From NCBI GenBank assembly GCA_964536265.1, contig CAZHVV010000005.1, forward strand, positions 7,414-71,413: a stretch of 64,000 bases of DNA, in the 5' to 3' direction. Shown piece after piece: positions 27,509 through 37,045 of the stretch. Under the pieces are notes generated by a model, which worked only from the letters and a program-made list of their open reading frames with translations, searched no databases and was not told the DNA's origin. The stretch comes from JAPUDS01 sp964536265. GTDB taxonomy: Bacteria; Patescibacteriota; Saccharimonadia; Saccharimonadales; Saccharimonadaceae. How positions within the stretch are numbered: the stretch's first letter is position 1; each line of letters starts with the position of its first letter. Made by a program: the position numbers and the translations under genes.

Positions 27509-28057
27509 TTACTTATTGTCGGTGTGGTACTTGTCGATTGACTTCGCAACTGTGCCATCTGTTTTGATGTTTTCATAGAAGAGAACTTGGTCGCGACTGA
27601 TAATCATCTCGTCAGTTGGACCATGGATTTCACTACCGAGCTTGATAAGCTGAACGTCTGACTTCGCGTCAGTTGATGTTTCTTGTGGATTCGTACCGTC
27701 TGCTGCTGCAGCTTCTGTTGTTTGTAAGTAGAAGATGTCTGTTAGCCGGACTGTGCTGTCATTACCTGTGTGTAACTTGCCGAAGTACACTTGGCCATTC
27801 GTTAAGAAAACAGCCTGGTATTTTCCACCGTCAATATAGCCAAAGAAACCACTCCGGTTCATAAGCCATGTTCCACCAAAGAAAACGAGAGCGACAATAG
27901 CAAGCGCAGCTACAGCTAGCAGTATTGGCTTACGCTTTGGTTTCTTGCTTGGTTTGATTGGTGATGACGTCGTTGCTGGGCGTTCAGCAACCGCAGGTTG
28001 TGCTGGTTGTGCTGGCACATGTGACGCTGGTACATTCGTACGATATCTACTATCCAT
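27509..28057 (-). CDS. single-pass membrane protein, unknown
   Basis: The 182-residue protein has a Pro/Ala/Lys-rich cytoplasmic N-terminus (about 45 residues), one membrane helix (about 47-66), and an outside domain starting YQAVFLTNGQVYFGKL with LTDIFYLQT. I recall this pattern as frequent in Saccharibacteria and related genomes, without a known function. GAGGGAG precedes the ATG. Confidence 0.55.
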   Translation of the reverse strand: MDSRYRTNVPASHVPAQPAQPAVAERPATTSSPIKPSKKPKRKPILLAVAALAIVALVFFGGTWLMNRSGFFGYIDGGKYQAVFLTNGQVYFGKLHTGNDSTVRLTDIFYLQTTEAAAADGTNPQETSTDAKSDVQLIKLGSEIHGPTDEMIISRDQVLFYENIKTDGTVAKSIDKYHTDNK

Positions 28058-28130
28058 GATTACTCCCTCATTAGTACTTTAAGCTAGCATTACTATAGCA
28101 TAAGTGATATTGCGCGACAACAGATGTAGA

Positions 28131-28559
28131 TTACTTCGGCAAGCGCGGTTTGTAGACTGCAGTTGCGGCCTCAAGTCCAAGGACATGAAGGGCCCCCACA
28201 AGCACGTACAAATCATCACGTTTTGCTTGTGTTGGCTCCGTTTTGTATTCTTCAAATTTTGCTTCTACCCTATCAACTAACCACTTTTCCTCAGCCTTCG
28301 TAACATGTGTCGTTGCAGATGTACTCGCTGAGGGCGCCACAACAGCCAGTGAACGAGCTGAGCGGTCTCGCTTAACTAAGTACCCCTTCACTATCAGGTT
28401 ATCAACATGGACGGCAACGGTTGAAACGGAGCGGTAATCAAGAGCACGCATAATCTCCCTATAGCTTGGCCCATAGCCGTGACCAGCGATAAACCCATCT
28501 ATAAAACTAAGCAGTTCTTTTTGCTTTTTGCTTGGCCGCAAGTTGCTTTGCTCTTGCAT
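28131..28559 (-). CDS. LexA-type winged-helix DNA-binding protein without peptidase domain
   Basis: 142 residues from ATG 28559, chosen because AAAGGAG lies 7 bases upstream and homology begins there. Residues 13-70 match the LexA N-terminal domain: KQKELLSFI, YGPSYREIMRAL, SVSTVAVHVDNLIVKGYL. The S24 self-cleaving domain is absent; the rest is a short helical region. It would bind DNA but could not undergo RecA-stimulated cleavage. It overlaps the GtrA-like gene by 53 bases. The target is unknown. Confidence 0.7.
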   Translation of the reverse strand: MQEQSNLRPSKKQKELLSFIDGFIAGHGYGPSYREIMRALDYRSVSTVAVHVDNLIVKGYLVKRDRSARSLAVVAPSASTSATTHVTKAEEKWLVDRVEAKFEEYKTEPTQAKRDDLYVLVGALHVLGLEAATAVYKPRLPK

Positions 28560-29034
28560 AGCGTTTCTCCTTTGATTTTGCTGTCTCAATGGTGATTGCA
28601 TGATGATGCGCAGCGTGCTGACCAGAACGGAATACCCAAAACTTCAAGCCCAAATACGACCACACAGCAAAGAACATACCAGCTATAAATTGCCCGACAT
28701 ATGGACTAATGTTGAAATACTTCTCGAGTGCCAGTGTGATACCGAGGTTTATGAAAAAGTTCAGCCCCATAAACAGCACGAAACGAACAATCTCTTGTCG
28801 TGTTTTGCTCTTGCCGGTTTTTGTACTGAATACCCAGTTTTTATCGACAATAAAGAACACAACATGTGCACATAAACTACTGACGGTGATGGCAAGTGTC
28901 GTGTCCCAACCCAGAAACTCATGCCCGATAGCATAGCCAAGATATGTCCCCCAGAAAAGTACATTTCCCGCGAGCTGCAACTTGATAAACTCGACAATCG
29001 AGTGCACGAGCGATTTTTTCATTTTTTTCTTCAT
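28507..29034 (-). CDS. GtrA-like four-helix membrane protein
   Basis: The 175-residue protein has four membrane helices and a basic C-terminal tail. FIVDKNWVF in the middle and LGLKFWVF after the last helix are typical of GtrA proteins, which help move lipid-linked sugars across the membrane. Its place next to an O-antigen-ligase-like gene and a phosphoglycosyltransferase fits a glycan role. A TACACT box (29051-29046) lies 11 bases before the start. Confidence 0.75.
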   Translation of the reverse strand: MKKKMKKSLVHSIVEFIKLQLAGNVLFWGTYLGYAIGHEFLGWDTTLAITVSSLCAHVVFFIVDKNWVFSTKTGKSKTRQEIVRFVLFMGLNFFINLGITLALEKYFNISPYVGQFIAGMFFAVWSYLGLKFWVFRSGQHAAHHHAITIETAKSKEKRYARAKQLAAKQKAKRTA

Positions 29035-29067
29035 TGCTTACGCTTAGTGTACGGCTTTTCCGCCGCT

Positions 29068-29096
29068 TTTACTAGACTACGTTGCCCGAGTATACT
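29068..29096 (+). promoter_or_regulatory. promoter for the O-antigen-ligase-like gene
   Basis: TTTACT (29068-29073), 17-base spacer, TATACT (29091-29096). GGAGG lies between the -10 box and the ATG at 29106, so the transcript may keep little or none of it. Confidence 0.5.
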
Positions 29097-29105
29097 GGAG
29101 GCTAT

Positions 29106-30515
29106 ATGCATACACCTTCGCTTTCGGCCGTTCGCTACTGGTTCCTTGGTGCTTTAGTAGCCACTGCTCCTATGTCGTTACATCCGTCGGTTTCCCTACC
29201 CATACTCAACTTCCCGACTTTTCGAATTGGGCTGTACCAACTCTTGGCAGTTTGTTTTGTTATGCTATGTCTCCCCCTCGTATGGAGGGCAAAGCTTTTG
29301 CACTCTTCATGGGTGTTAAGCGGCAGTCTTATCGCGTTACTCATCACTTTTGTTGTTGGCTACAGCACATCACTCGTACCAGACCGTACACTACTGTATT
29401 CGGCTGCATTTGGTAGCCTGGTTGTGCTCGCAATTTGCGCATATCATGCTTATTTTGAGTTAAACAGCAAGGAGCGGCAGAGCCTGATATATGTTGTTTT
29501 ATGGAGCGGGATTGTATTCGGCAGTCTTGCTCTACTGCAGCTGATTGTTGCAACATTTGATTCCTTAGCACTTGGCACGTTGTGCGCGGGCTGCTCAAGC
29601 CAAGTATTTGGATTTCCACGTATCAATCTGTTTGCCGCAGAACCCCAGTTCTTCGCGAGTAGTTTACTCCCAGCCTTCTTTGCTAGTCTCTTCTTTATAA
29701 AAAACAGATGGTTATCAACATGGTCATTATTTCTTACAACACTTGCAATAAGCCTCACATTTTCTCGTGGCGCTTTTGCGGCGATAATTGGAGCGCTCAT
29801 TATCTTCATGACAATTTCTCTGGCGCGGCGGCATAATGCGACAGTTATAGCTGTAGCAAAACGTCTCTCTATCGCCGTTGTAGCTGTCATTATCGGTTTC
29901 GGTTTCCTCGTTGGCTCGGCGACGATTCGTTACCACGGTACGCCCCACATTGCTTTCAATACGACGGTCAGCATGCTTGAACACCTCACCATGGGAGTCA
30001 TCTCTATTCCTCAGCGTGTTGAACCTGTCCCAAATACAGTAGCTGAGGTATCTCCAACGAACAACAACTCATTTACACCAGAAGGACTTGTTGAAGCGTC
30101 ATCAAATGATCGACTTGGCGCTGCTCAGCTTGCTCTTAACGCTTGGAATGACACGCCCAAAACGACCTTTTTCGGTGTTGGTATGGGCAACCTAGGCGCC
30201 TACGTACGGGCAAATATCGATACTGCTGCTCCAGCCGATTTAACAGTCTATATCTTTTACATCTTAGTGCTCAGTGAGCTTGGACTTGTCGGACTTGGCT
30301 TTGTACTCTTTTGGCTTGGTTGTGCAATCTGGTATTCTTGGCGCATTGCTTCGCCTGCACATCGGGGACTGGCAATCACAGTGGTGAGCGCATTTGCTAT
30401 TCAATTTCTGTTCTTCGGGTCATATATCAATGTTATGTACATATATGTTTGGCTTGGTATCTGCTTCGCTCTCGAGAAGAACTCGGCTATAATAAACAAG
30501 ACCTCCCATGCATAA
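29106..30515 (+). CDS. O-antigen ligase/polymerase-like membrane protein
   Basis: 469 residues from ATG 29106, with GGAGG 5 bases upstream. It has about 10-12 membrane helices and one large outside loop (about 290-380). The FSRGAF element and FFGVGMGNLGAYV are characteristic of the Wzy_C / O-antigen ligase family, which joins or polymerises glycans at the outer face of the membrane. It overlaps the WbaP-like gene by 8 bases. Whether it acts as ligase or polymerase cannot be told from the sequence. Confidence 0.75.
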   Translation: MHTPSLSAVRYWFLGALVATAPMSLHPSVSLPILNFPTFRIGLYQLLAVCFVMLCLPLVWRAKLLHSSWVLSGSLIALLITFVVGYSTSLVPDRTLLYSAAFGSLVVLAICAYHAYFELNSKERQSLIYVVLWSGIVFGSLALLQLIVATFDSLALGTLCAGCSSQVFGFPRINLFAAEPQFFASSLLPAFFASLFFIKNRWLSTWSLFLTTLAISLTFSRGAFAAIIGALIIFMTISLARRHNATVIAVAKRLSIAVVAVIIGFGFLVGSATIRYHGTPHIAFNTTVSMLEHLTMGVISIPQRVEPVPNTVAEVSPTNNNSFTPEGLVEASSNDRLGAAQLALNAWNDTPKTTFFGVGMGNLGAYVRANIDTAAPADLTVYIFYILVLSELGLVGLGFVLFWLGCAIWYSWRIASPAHRGLAITVVSAFAIQFLFFGSYINVMYIYVWLGICFALEKNSAIINKTSHA

Positions 30516-31926
30516 CAACGCAACAACACTCTACAGATTCTTCCTTGCAGCCGGTGATATCTTGGCACTTCTGCTGTCATTCACGGCAGCTTACGTTTTA
30601 CGTGTTTCACTCAGTGGCCGTCCGATTGCTGTTAATGTGAGTTCATTTGAATTCATCAGTTTTGTTATCGCTCTGCTACCGCTCTGGATTGTCTTGTTCT
30701 ATATGCTTGGCCTCTATTCTCGACACGTTTACGAATACAAGCCCCGTGAGCTCAGCCGCCTGCTTGTCGCCGCAATCTTGGGAATTATGCTGATGATTAC
30801 CTTCAGTTTCTTTACGTCCATACCACTCTTTCCAGCAAAACTCGTTGCCCTTTACGCTCTGGGCATAAGTTATGTGCTTCTCGTCGTCATCCGCTCACTC
30901 ATCCGCGTCATTCGCCTCATCACACTCGACCGCGGTATTGGTTTGTCTCGACTGCTTGTCATAGGCGACAATGAAGCAACAAGTAGCCTGCTGGCATTTA
31001 TAAGTTCAAACCCTCGCTCAGGCTACTGTATCGTTGGGGTCGTGGCAGATGACAAATTTGTACCGCCACTGCTGAAGAAAAAACAATTCGGTAGCCTTGA
31101 CGAAGCACTACTCAGTAGTAAACCTGACGTTATTATGCAGACCGATACGCGTTCGAGCAATCGTATTTATAACCTTGCAGTTGATAATCATATTGCTTAC
31201 CAATATGTGCCCTCACATGAAGCGCTCATGAACACACGTCACACTACTGAAATCATCGGTACCCTACCAGTAATCATCGTGCAAACAACACCACTCATTG
31301 GGTATGGTCGCATACTGAAAAGGATTGTCGATATTATTGTCAGTACAATAGCTCTTATACTCACTTCACCAATCTGGGTTATAACAGCACTCATCATGAA
31401 ACTGCTTGAGCCAACAACACCTGTCATCTACCGTCAAGAACGTCTGTCGCGCCACAATAAGCCAGTGTATATTTACAAGTTCCGTACCTTAAAACGCCAA
31501 TATAACGGACTAACCCCTGAAGGGGCTTTCGAAAAAATGGGGAAGTCTGAGCTTGCGAAGAAGTATCGCGACAACGGTGACTGGCTCGACAAAGACCCAC
31601 GCGTCACACCGTTCGGTAGATTTCTCAGATCAACCAGTATCGACGAATTACCCCAGCTACTTAACGTGCTGAAGGGTGACATCAGTTTAGTTGGACCGCG
31701 AGCACTTGTACCAGAAGAACTTAAACGCTACCAGCACAAACACCTCATCCTGAGCGTAAAGTCTGGACTCACAGGTCTTGCTCAAATCTCTGGTCGCCGC
31801 GATATTAGTTTTGATGATCGCCGAGCACTCGACATTTACTATGTTCACAACTGGTCACTCTGGCTCGACACGCAAATCATTGTGAAAACTATTTGGCACG
31901 TTATCTTCCGCAAAGGAGCCATGTAG
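30508..31926 (+). CDS. WbaP/CpsE-like polyprenyl-phosphate sugar phosphotransferase
   Basis: This 472-residue protein has four N-terminal membrane helices (about 10-130), a CoA-binding-like middle domain (about 145-270), a membrane segment (about 275-300) and the catalytic domain. The catalytic part contains YRQERLS, YKFRTL, DPRVTPFGRFLR, SIDELPQ and GDISLVGPR, all conserved in this family. It would transfer a sugar-1-phosphate to undecaprenyl phosphate, the first step of a glycan. It overlaps the gene before it and is followed by two glycosyltransferases in the same direction. Confidence 0.9.
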   Translation: MHNNATTLYRFFLAAGDILALLLSFTAAYVLRVSLSGRPIAVNVSSFEFISFVIALLPLWIVLFYMLGLYSRHVYEYKPRELSRLLVAAILGIMLMITFSFFTSIPLFPAKLVALYALGISYVLLVVIRSLIRVIRLITLDRGIGLSRLLVIGDNEATSSLLAFISSNPRSGYCIVGVVADDKFVPPLLKKKQFGSLDEALLSSKPDVIMQTDTRSSNRIYNLAVDNHIAYQYVPSHEALMNTRHTTEIIGTLPVIIVQTTPLIGYGRILKRIVDIIVSTIALILTSPIWVITALIMKLLEPTTPVIYRQERLSRHNKPVYIYKFRTLKRQYNGLTPEGAFEKMGKSELAKKYRDNGDWLDKDPRVTPFGRFLRSTSIDELPQLLNVLKGDISLVGPRALVPEELKRYQHKHLILSVKSGLTGLAQISGRRDISFDDRRALDIYYVHNWSLWLDTQIIVKTIWHVIFRKGAM

Positions 31927-31928
31927 TA

Positions 31929-33050
31929 GTGTCTAAGATTGCGCTTGTCACTGACTGGATCACTGTCATGGGTGGTGGCGAAAAGGTCGTCGAGCAATTT
32001 CATAAACTTTACCCCGATGCGCCAATATATACGTCATACTGCGCCGACCGGTGGCGTCCGTGGCTCGATAACAAAGTGGTTACGGGATATTTGCAACACT
32101 GGCCGTTCTCTGTACTCAGGCGCTTTCTACCTGTGCTCCGTCAGTGGTGGTTCGCGCAACTTGACCTCTCCGCTTACGATACCATCATCAGCATTAGCGG
32201 CAATGGAGAAGCAAAATTCGTTAAAACTACGGACGACCAGACACATATCTGCTATTGCCACACCCCACCTCATTTTTACTGGGCTCAGTACGACGAATAT
32301 CTACGACAACCGAGCATGCGTCCGTTCTGGCTTGCTAGACTTGGTCTCAAGCTGCTCGTTAAACCTCTACGAAAACGTGACTACGCCGCCGCACAGCAGG
32401 TTGATTATTTCATTGCAAACTCAACGAATATCCAAAACGATATCAAACGTTTTTATAACCGTGACAGTGTTGTTATTCACCCACCAATCAACACTGACAC
32501 ATTCGCGAAACTCGCACCAAAAGGCATACGCACTATTCCTGAAACTCCACAATGCATAATGTGGGGAAGAGTTGTACCTGCAAAACGTATCGACGTAGCT
32601 ATAGAGGCATGCAACCAACTAGGTTGGCCTCTCACAATCATTGGTGATGGCCCAGATATCCCTCGACTCAAGGCTTTAGCAGGTCCTACTATTTCGTTTG
32701 CTGGTTACGTCAATGACGAAGATCGTGAAAAATATATCAAGGGTGCCGACTTGTTCCTCTTCTGCGCCTATGAAGATTTTGGTGTCGCACCAGTTGAAGC
32801 ACTCGCCGCCGGCCTCCCAGTTGTTGCCTACCGTGCTGGCGGTGCGCTCGATTATATTAAGGACGAAGAAAACGGAATATTTTTTGATACGCAAAGGGCA
32901 GAAAGCCTCGTCATTAGTATTAAAAAAATAATTCGTATAACCTTTGATTCATCAGCTATCTCACTTTCGGCCAACCATTTTTCTCGAGAGAATTTCAGTC
33001 AACATATAACAAATTTCATAGCATCGCGTACAAAAGGAACATTGAGATGA
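31929..33050 (+). CDS. GT4 glycosyltransferase
   Basis: 373 residues from GTG 31929, with AAGGAG upstream; an earlier in-frame start lies in the previous gene and is rejected. The N-terminal GGGEKVVEQF, WGRVVPAKRIDVAIEA, and the late AYEDFGVAPVEALAAGLPVVAY (the E-x7-E nucleotide-sugar motif) mark a GT4 enzyme. It probably adds the second or third sugar to the WbaP-started glycan. It overlaps the next gene by 4 bases. Confidence 0.85.
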   Translation: MSKIALVTDWITVMGGGEKVVEQFHKLYPDAPIYTSYCADRWRPWLDNKVVTGYLQHWPFSVLRRFLPVLRQWWFAQLDLSAYDTIISISGNGEAKFVKTTDDQTHICYCHTPPHFYWAQYDEYLRQPSMRPFWLARLGLKLLVKPLRKRDYAAAQQVDYFIANSTNIQNDIKRFYNRDSVVIHPPINTDTFAKLAPKGIRTIPETPQCIMWGRVVPAKRIDVAIEACNQLGWPLTIIGDGPDIPRLKALAGPTISFAGYVNDEDREKYIKGADLFLFCAYEDFGVAPVEALAAGLPVVAYRAGGALDYIKDEENGIFFDTQRAESLVISIKKIIRITFDSSAISLSANHFSRENFSQHITNFIASRTKGTLR

Positions 33051-34138
33051 AGATAGCTATTGATGCTCGCGAACTTCGAACAACAACAGGACGCTATATT
33101 GAACGTATGCTTCACTATCTACAACAAATCGATACTGGCAACGACTATCTTATTTTGCTGAAGCCAAAGGATATTGATGGCTGGGTACCCACAAACCCGC
33201 GTTTTACTAAAATCCCATGTCCTTACAAAGAGTTTACCTTCGATGAACAAATCGGCTTCAAAAAGCAGCTCGAATCACTCAAGCCTGACCTGGTTCACTT
33301 TCCGATTGTTCAACAACCGGTTTGGTATACTGGCCGAGTTATAACTACTATGCAAGATTTAACAACTATTCGATTTAAAAATCCTGCCAAAAATCCATTT
33401 ATTTTCTGGGTTAAGCAACAGGTATACAAATGCGTAAATAAGCGCGTCGCTCGAAAATCTGTTGCACTCATAACTCCAACCGAATTTGTCAAACAAGATG
33501 TGGCGAACTACTGTACTATTAGCCCTAATAAAATAACTGTTACCTTAGAGTCTGCAGATCCATTACCATCAGATAGTCAACCAATCGATTATCTGTCTAA
33601 TAAAGAATTCATTATGTATGTCGGTCGCCCAACACCACATAAAAACTTGCGACGGTTGATTGATGCGTTCGCAAAACTACAAGTTAAACATCCCGGCCTG
33701 ATTCTTGCGCTTGCTGGCAAGAAAGATGCGAACTATACACTCCACGAAGACTATGTTCGCAGCAAAGGAATCAAGAACGTATACTTCACTGACTTCATTC
33801 CAGACAACCAGTTACGCTGGATGTACGAGCATACGGCTGCCTATTGCTTCCCGTCTCTCAGTGAAGGCTTTGGTTTACCGGGACTTGAAGCTATGCTCCA
33901 CGGTGCACCAGTTGTGAGTAGCAATGCGACGTGTTTACCCGAAGTAAACGGTGATGCTGCACACTATTTTGACCCCTACAATGTCGATGATATGGCGCGC
34001 GCGATTGACGAAGTTATGACTGACCAGAAGCTTCGTGCAAAACTTATCACAGCTGGCTATGAGAACGTCAAACGTTTTAGCTGGGAGAAAATGGCCCGCC
34101 AAACGCTTGATGTCTATGAAAAAGCTTTCGAGCAGTAA
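33047..34138 (+). CDS. GT4 glycosyltransferase
   Basis: The 363-residue protein starts with IDARELRTTTGRYIERML and contains YVGRPTPHKNLRRLIDAF and SEGFGLPGLEAMLHGAPVV, typical GT4 motifs. It is translationally coupled to the previous gene by ATGA. The acceptor is likely the same lipid-linked glycan. It ends 1 base before the glmS stop on the opposite strand. Confidence 0.85.
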   Translation: MKIAIDARELRTTTGRYIERMLHYLQQIDTGNDYLILLKPKDIDGWVPTNPRFTKIPCPYKEFTFDEQIGFKKQLESLKPDLVHFPIVQQPVWYTGRVITTMQDLTTIRFKNPAKNPFIFWVKQQVYKCVNKRVARKSVALITPTEFVKQDVANYCTISPNKITVTLESADPLPSDSQPIDYLSNKEFIMYVGRPTPHKNLRRLIDAFAKLQVKHPGLILALAGKKDANYTLHEDYVRSKGIKNVYFTDFIPDNQLRWMYEHTAAYCFPSLSEGFGLPGLEAMLHGAPVVSSNATCLPEVNGDAAHYFDPYNVDDMARAIDEVMTDQKLRAKLITAGYENVKRFSWEKMARQTLDVYEKAFEQ

Positions 34139-34139
34139 T

Positions 34140-35966
34140 TTACTCGACCGTCACACTCTTCGCAAGGTTACGTGGCTGATCAACATCGTTACCACGTCCA
34201 ACGGCAACATAGTAGGCAAGTAGTTGAGAAATCACATTAAATATAAGTGGAATTAGCAAATCAATCTTTGTATGAATAGCTATAACCTGTTCAGCTTTGA
34301 TTCTCTTCTTGCTGTTAGTTATGACTATAACGTGTGCACCGCGAGTATTCATCTCGATGATATTGCTGAGTGATTTATCGTACAGCCAATTCTCCGCAAT
34401 GAAAGCAACTTCAAAGAATCTGTCATCTATGAGTGCTATCGCACCATGTTTCAGCTCGCCGGCTGGGTAGCCCTCGGCGTGCAGGTAACTCACCTCTTTG
34501 ATTTTCAATGCGCCCTCAAGTGCCGCCGGATACAGTGTATCCCGACCTGTATAAATTGCGTGGTCGTATTTCGCATATTTTTTCGCAATCTTGCGCACTT
34601 CTTCTTCGTGCTCTGCTATCACATCAGTAATTGCATCAGGTAGTAGTGACAGCTCTTCAATCCACTCACGCAGTTCTTTCGGACTTGCCCCTTTGGCTTG
34701 TGCAATCACCAAACCGAACAATATCATGGCAACTGTTTGCGACGTAAATGCCTTGGTGCTTGCAACTGAAATCTCCGCGCCAACATGCACATAAACACCA
34801 CCATCAACTTCGCGGGCGATGGTTGAGCCAACTGCGTTAACAATGCCAAGACACCGCACACCGCGCCGTTTCAGCTCCTGCAAGCATGCAAGTGTGTCAG
34901 CAGTTTCACCAGACTGAGAAACAATCAGTGCGATTGAGTTTTCAGGAACAGCGAACGAGCGATACCGAAGCTCGGATGCGACTTCAACTTGTATAGTGAC
35001 ATCATTCGTAAACTGTTCTATGAAGTATTTTGCTTGCAAGCCAGCATGGAATGCTGTGCCACACCCAACGACGATGATATTCTTGACGTCTCGAAGCTCT
35101 GCATCGGACATATTGATGCCACCTAAGTGTGCGAGTCCTTCATCGACCGAGAGTCGTCCACTCAACGTCGAGCGCAGCGTTTCTGGTTGTTCGTGAATCT
35201 CTTTCGCTAAGAAATGGTCGAAGCCGCCTTTTTGAATTGACTGGATATCAAGTTCAAGCTTTTCTACCTGCGCCTCAACTGCATTTGCTTCAATGTCATA
35301 GAGCTTAACGCCATCGCGTGTGCATACGCCCATTTCGCCATCATGCAAGTAAATAACCTGGTCGGTATAGCCAACTAACGCCGAGGCATCACTCGCGACA
35401 AAAACTTCGCCCTCGCCAACTCCGACAATCAATGGGCTACCTTTGCGGGCAACGACTATCTCGTTCGGATTTTTCACACTAAAGACTGCTATGCCGTAGG
35501 CACCAACAACCATCTTGAGTGCACCGCTTACTGCTTCGAGTAAATTATCAGATTCCTGATAAATAAAGTCTACAAGGGCTGTCAGCACTTCAGTGTCAGT
35601 CTCGCTTTTGAATTCATAATCTCGCTTCACAAGCATCGCCTTGAGATCTTGATAGTTTTCAATGATGCCATTGTGCACCAGGAAAATATCACCAACATTA
35701 TGTGGATGCGCATTGCGCTTGTTTGGCTCCCCATGCGTTGCCCAGCGCGTATGACCAATCCCCATATGATCGCCTGTCTGATGTGTAGCAACTTTTGACT
35801 CAAGTTCAGCTACTTTGCCCTTCGTACGTAGCATAGTTGGTTTTGCGGCTACATCCATCGTCACGATTCCGGCGCTATCATAGCCACGATATTCCAACCG
35901 TCTCAGGCCACTGAGAAGTATACTCTGTGATTCCTTATCTCCTATATAGCCAACAATTCCGCACAT
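34140..35966 (-). CDS. glmS: glutamine-fructose-6-phosphate aminotransferase
   Basis: 608 residues, the normal length. It begins MCGIVGYIG with the catalytic Cys2 of the glutamine amidotransferase domain (to about 220). Two SIS domains follow (about 285-420 and 455-595), with GCGTAFHAG, SQSGETADT and the C-terminal LAKSVTVE. It makes glucosamine-6-phosphate, the entry to UDP-GlcNAc for peptidoglycan and the amino-sugar pathway in this window. AAGGGG is the ribosome-binding site. No glmS ribozyme was recognised in the short leader. Confidence 0.97.
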   Translation of the reverse strand: MCGIVGYIGDKESQSILLSGLRRLEYRGYDSAGIVTMDVAAKPTMLRTKGKVAELESKVATHQTGDHMGIGHTRWATHGEPNKRNAHPHNVGDIFLVHNGIIENYQDLKAMLVKRDYEFKSETDTEVLTALVDFIYQESDNLLEAVSGALKMVVGAYGIAVFSVKNPNEIVVARKGSPLIVGVGEGEVFVASDASALVGYTDQVIYLHDGEMGVCTRDGVKLYDIEANAVEAQVEKLELDIQSIQKGGFDHFLAKEIHEQPETLRSTLSGRLSVDEGLAHLGGINMSDAELRDVKNIIVVGCGTAFHAGLQAKYFIEQFTNDVTIQVEVASELRYRSFAVPENSIALIVSQSGETADTLACLQELKRRGVRCLGIVNAVGSTIAREVDGGVYVHVGAEISVASTKAFTSQTVAMILFGLVIAQAKGASPKELREWIEELSLLPDAITDVIAEHEEEVRKIAKKYAKYDHAIYTGRDTLYPAALEGALKIKEVSYLHAEGYPAGELKHGAIALIDDRFFEVAFIAENWLYDKSLSNIIEMNTRGAHVIVITNSKKRIKAEQVIAIHTKIDLLIPLIFNVISQLLAYYVAVGRGNDVDQPRNLAKSVTVE

Positions 35967-36088
35967 GTATTTACCCCTTTTTAATTACTACGTTAACGAA
36001 AAGCACATGCTCTATAGTTAACACCCATACAGAATAAATGTCCATATTATTTTATGAATTTATGAAATATACAAAATTACAACGATTG

Positions 36089-36931
36089 CTATAAACCAAG
36101 TTTCTCTAGTAATTGCTTGTACTGTTTTGAGTCTTTCACCTGGTACCACTGACCTTTGGTTAGACCGACAGACCAAAGCTTACCCTCTTTACATAAACGC
36201 GGGAAAAGCGCTTGTTCAAAGTCTGACTTTTCGTTTAACTGGAACATTTCAATGAATAACTCTAGAGCATCTGGTGAAAACACGGTAAACCCTACATGCG
36301 CAGGCACAGGTATGAGTGGGAAATCAGCAGTATCGACCACTTGATTATCTTTTACCATCATTCCGTTTGCAGAGTACGCCAACCTAGGTGCTAACATGGC
36401 AGTCGCAAGCATACCCTTGTTTTGCCCCTCAAGATGACCAGATACCATAAATCGAGGGAATGACCCTGGAAAGTCCATGATAATATCAGACGGATTAGCG
36501 ACAATTAGGTTGCAACCTTTCGGGATTGCACCAACCTCTATGGCGTGACGAATCGCCCCACCACGACCAACTGGCATCTCAGGATCATAGCTGTAGGCAA
36601 TCTCAACTCCTAGCTCAGACCCGTCACCCAACCTATCTTCCGTACTCTTTGCGTTATGAAACACGAGCGCAGCAAATTTCTTTATACCTGCATCGCGGAA
36701 CATCCGGATTGTCATCTCAATCATTGTGTCACCGTTTGGTAGTTCAAAAACACTTTTTTGAACTGGTTGGCCAGCCAAAACATCTTTGAAACGACTACTT
36801 TCGCCACCTGCCATGAGTGCCACCACCGCATTGTCAGCATATGTTTTCCATTCTTCGTCGGTCATATCAGCTGGATCACGAAAACTTGCGATGTTTAGGG
36901 CGAATGCATCTAATTCAGACTGTAGGCTCAT
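36089..36931 (-). CDS. sugar-phosphate nucleotidyltransferase
   Basis: 280 residues from ATG 36931, chosen for the AAAGGAG site upstream. LMAGGESSRF near residue 40 is the nucleotide-binding signature; NPSDIIMDF is the metal-binding aspartate region; VGRGGAIRHA also fits. It should activate a sugar-1-phosphate with UTP, GTP or dTTP. The usual Lys in the signature region is shifted (QKSVFEL), and the substrate cannot be told. Its position beside glmS suggests cell-wall or glycan precursor supply. Confidence 0.75.
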   Translation of the reverse strand: MSLQSELDAFALNIASFRDPADMTDEEWKTYADNAVVALMAGGESSRFKDVLAGQPVQKSVFELPNGDTMIEMTIRMFRDAGIKKFAALVFHNAKSTEDRLGDGSELGVEIAYSYDPEMPVGRGGAIRHAIEVGAIPKGCNLIVANPSDIIMDFPGSFPRFMVSGHLEGQNKGMLATAMLAPRLAYSANGMMVKDNQVVDTADFPLIPVPAHVGFTVFSPDALELFIEMFQLNEKSDFEQALFPRLCKEGKLWSVGLTKGQWYQVKDSKQYKQLLEKLGL

Positions 36932-37009
36932 GTTCTCTCCTTTTTTCAAGATGAAACTATTATACCTCAGTAGTTGATCATCAATCCATCCTCGATTATA
37001 CATAAGCAC

Positions 37010-37038
37010 TTGCTTTTATATTTGTTTTGTGCTACAAT
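37010..37038 (+). promoter_or_regulatory. promoter giving a leaderless transcript (DUF218-like gene)
   Basis: TTGCTT (37010-37015), 17-base spacer, TACAAT (37033-37038); the ATG at 37046 is 7 bases after the -10 box. No Shine-Dalgarno sequence is seen. Confidence 0.6.
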
Positions 37039-37045
37039 AATATTT

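Noticed and set aside
29344..29984. Several minus-strand reading frames inside the O-antigen-ligase-like gene
   Set aside because: They lie opposite a clear membrane protein and lack start signals.
35967..36088. glmS ribozyme or riboswitch upstream of glmS
   Set aside because: The leader is short and AT-rich with no recognisable ribozyme core.
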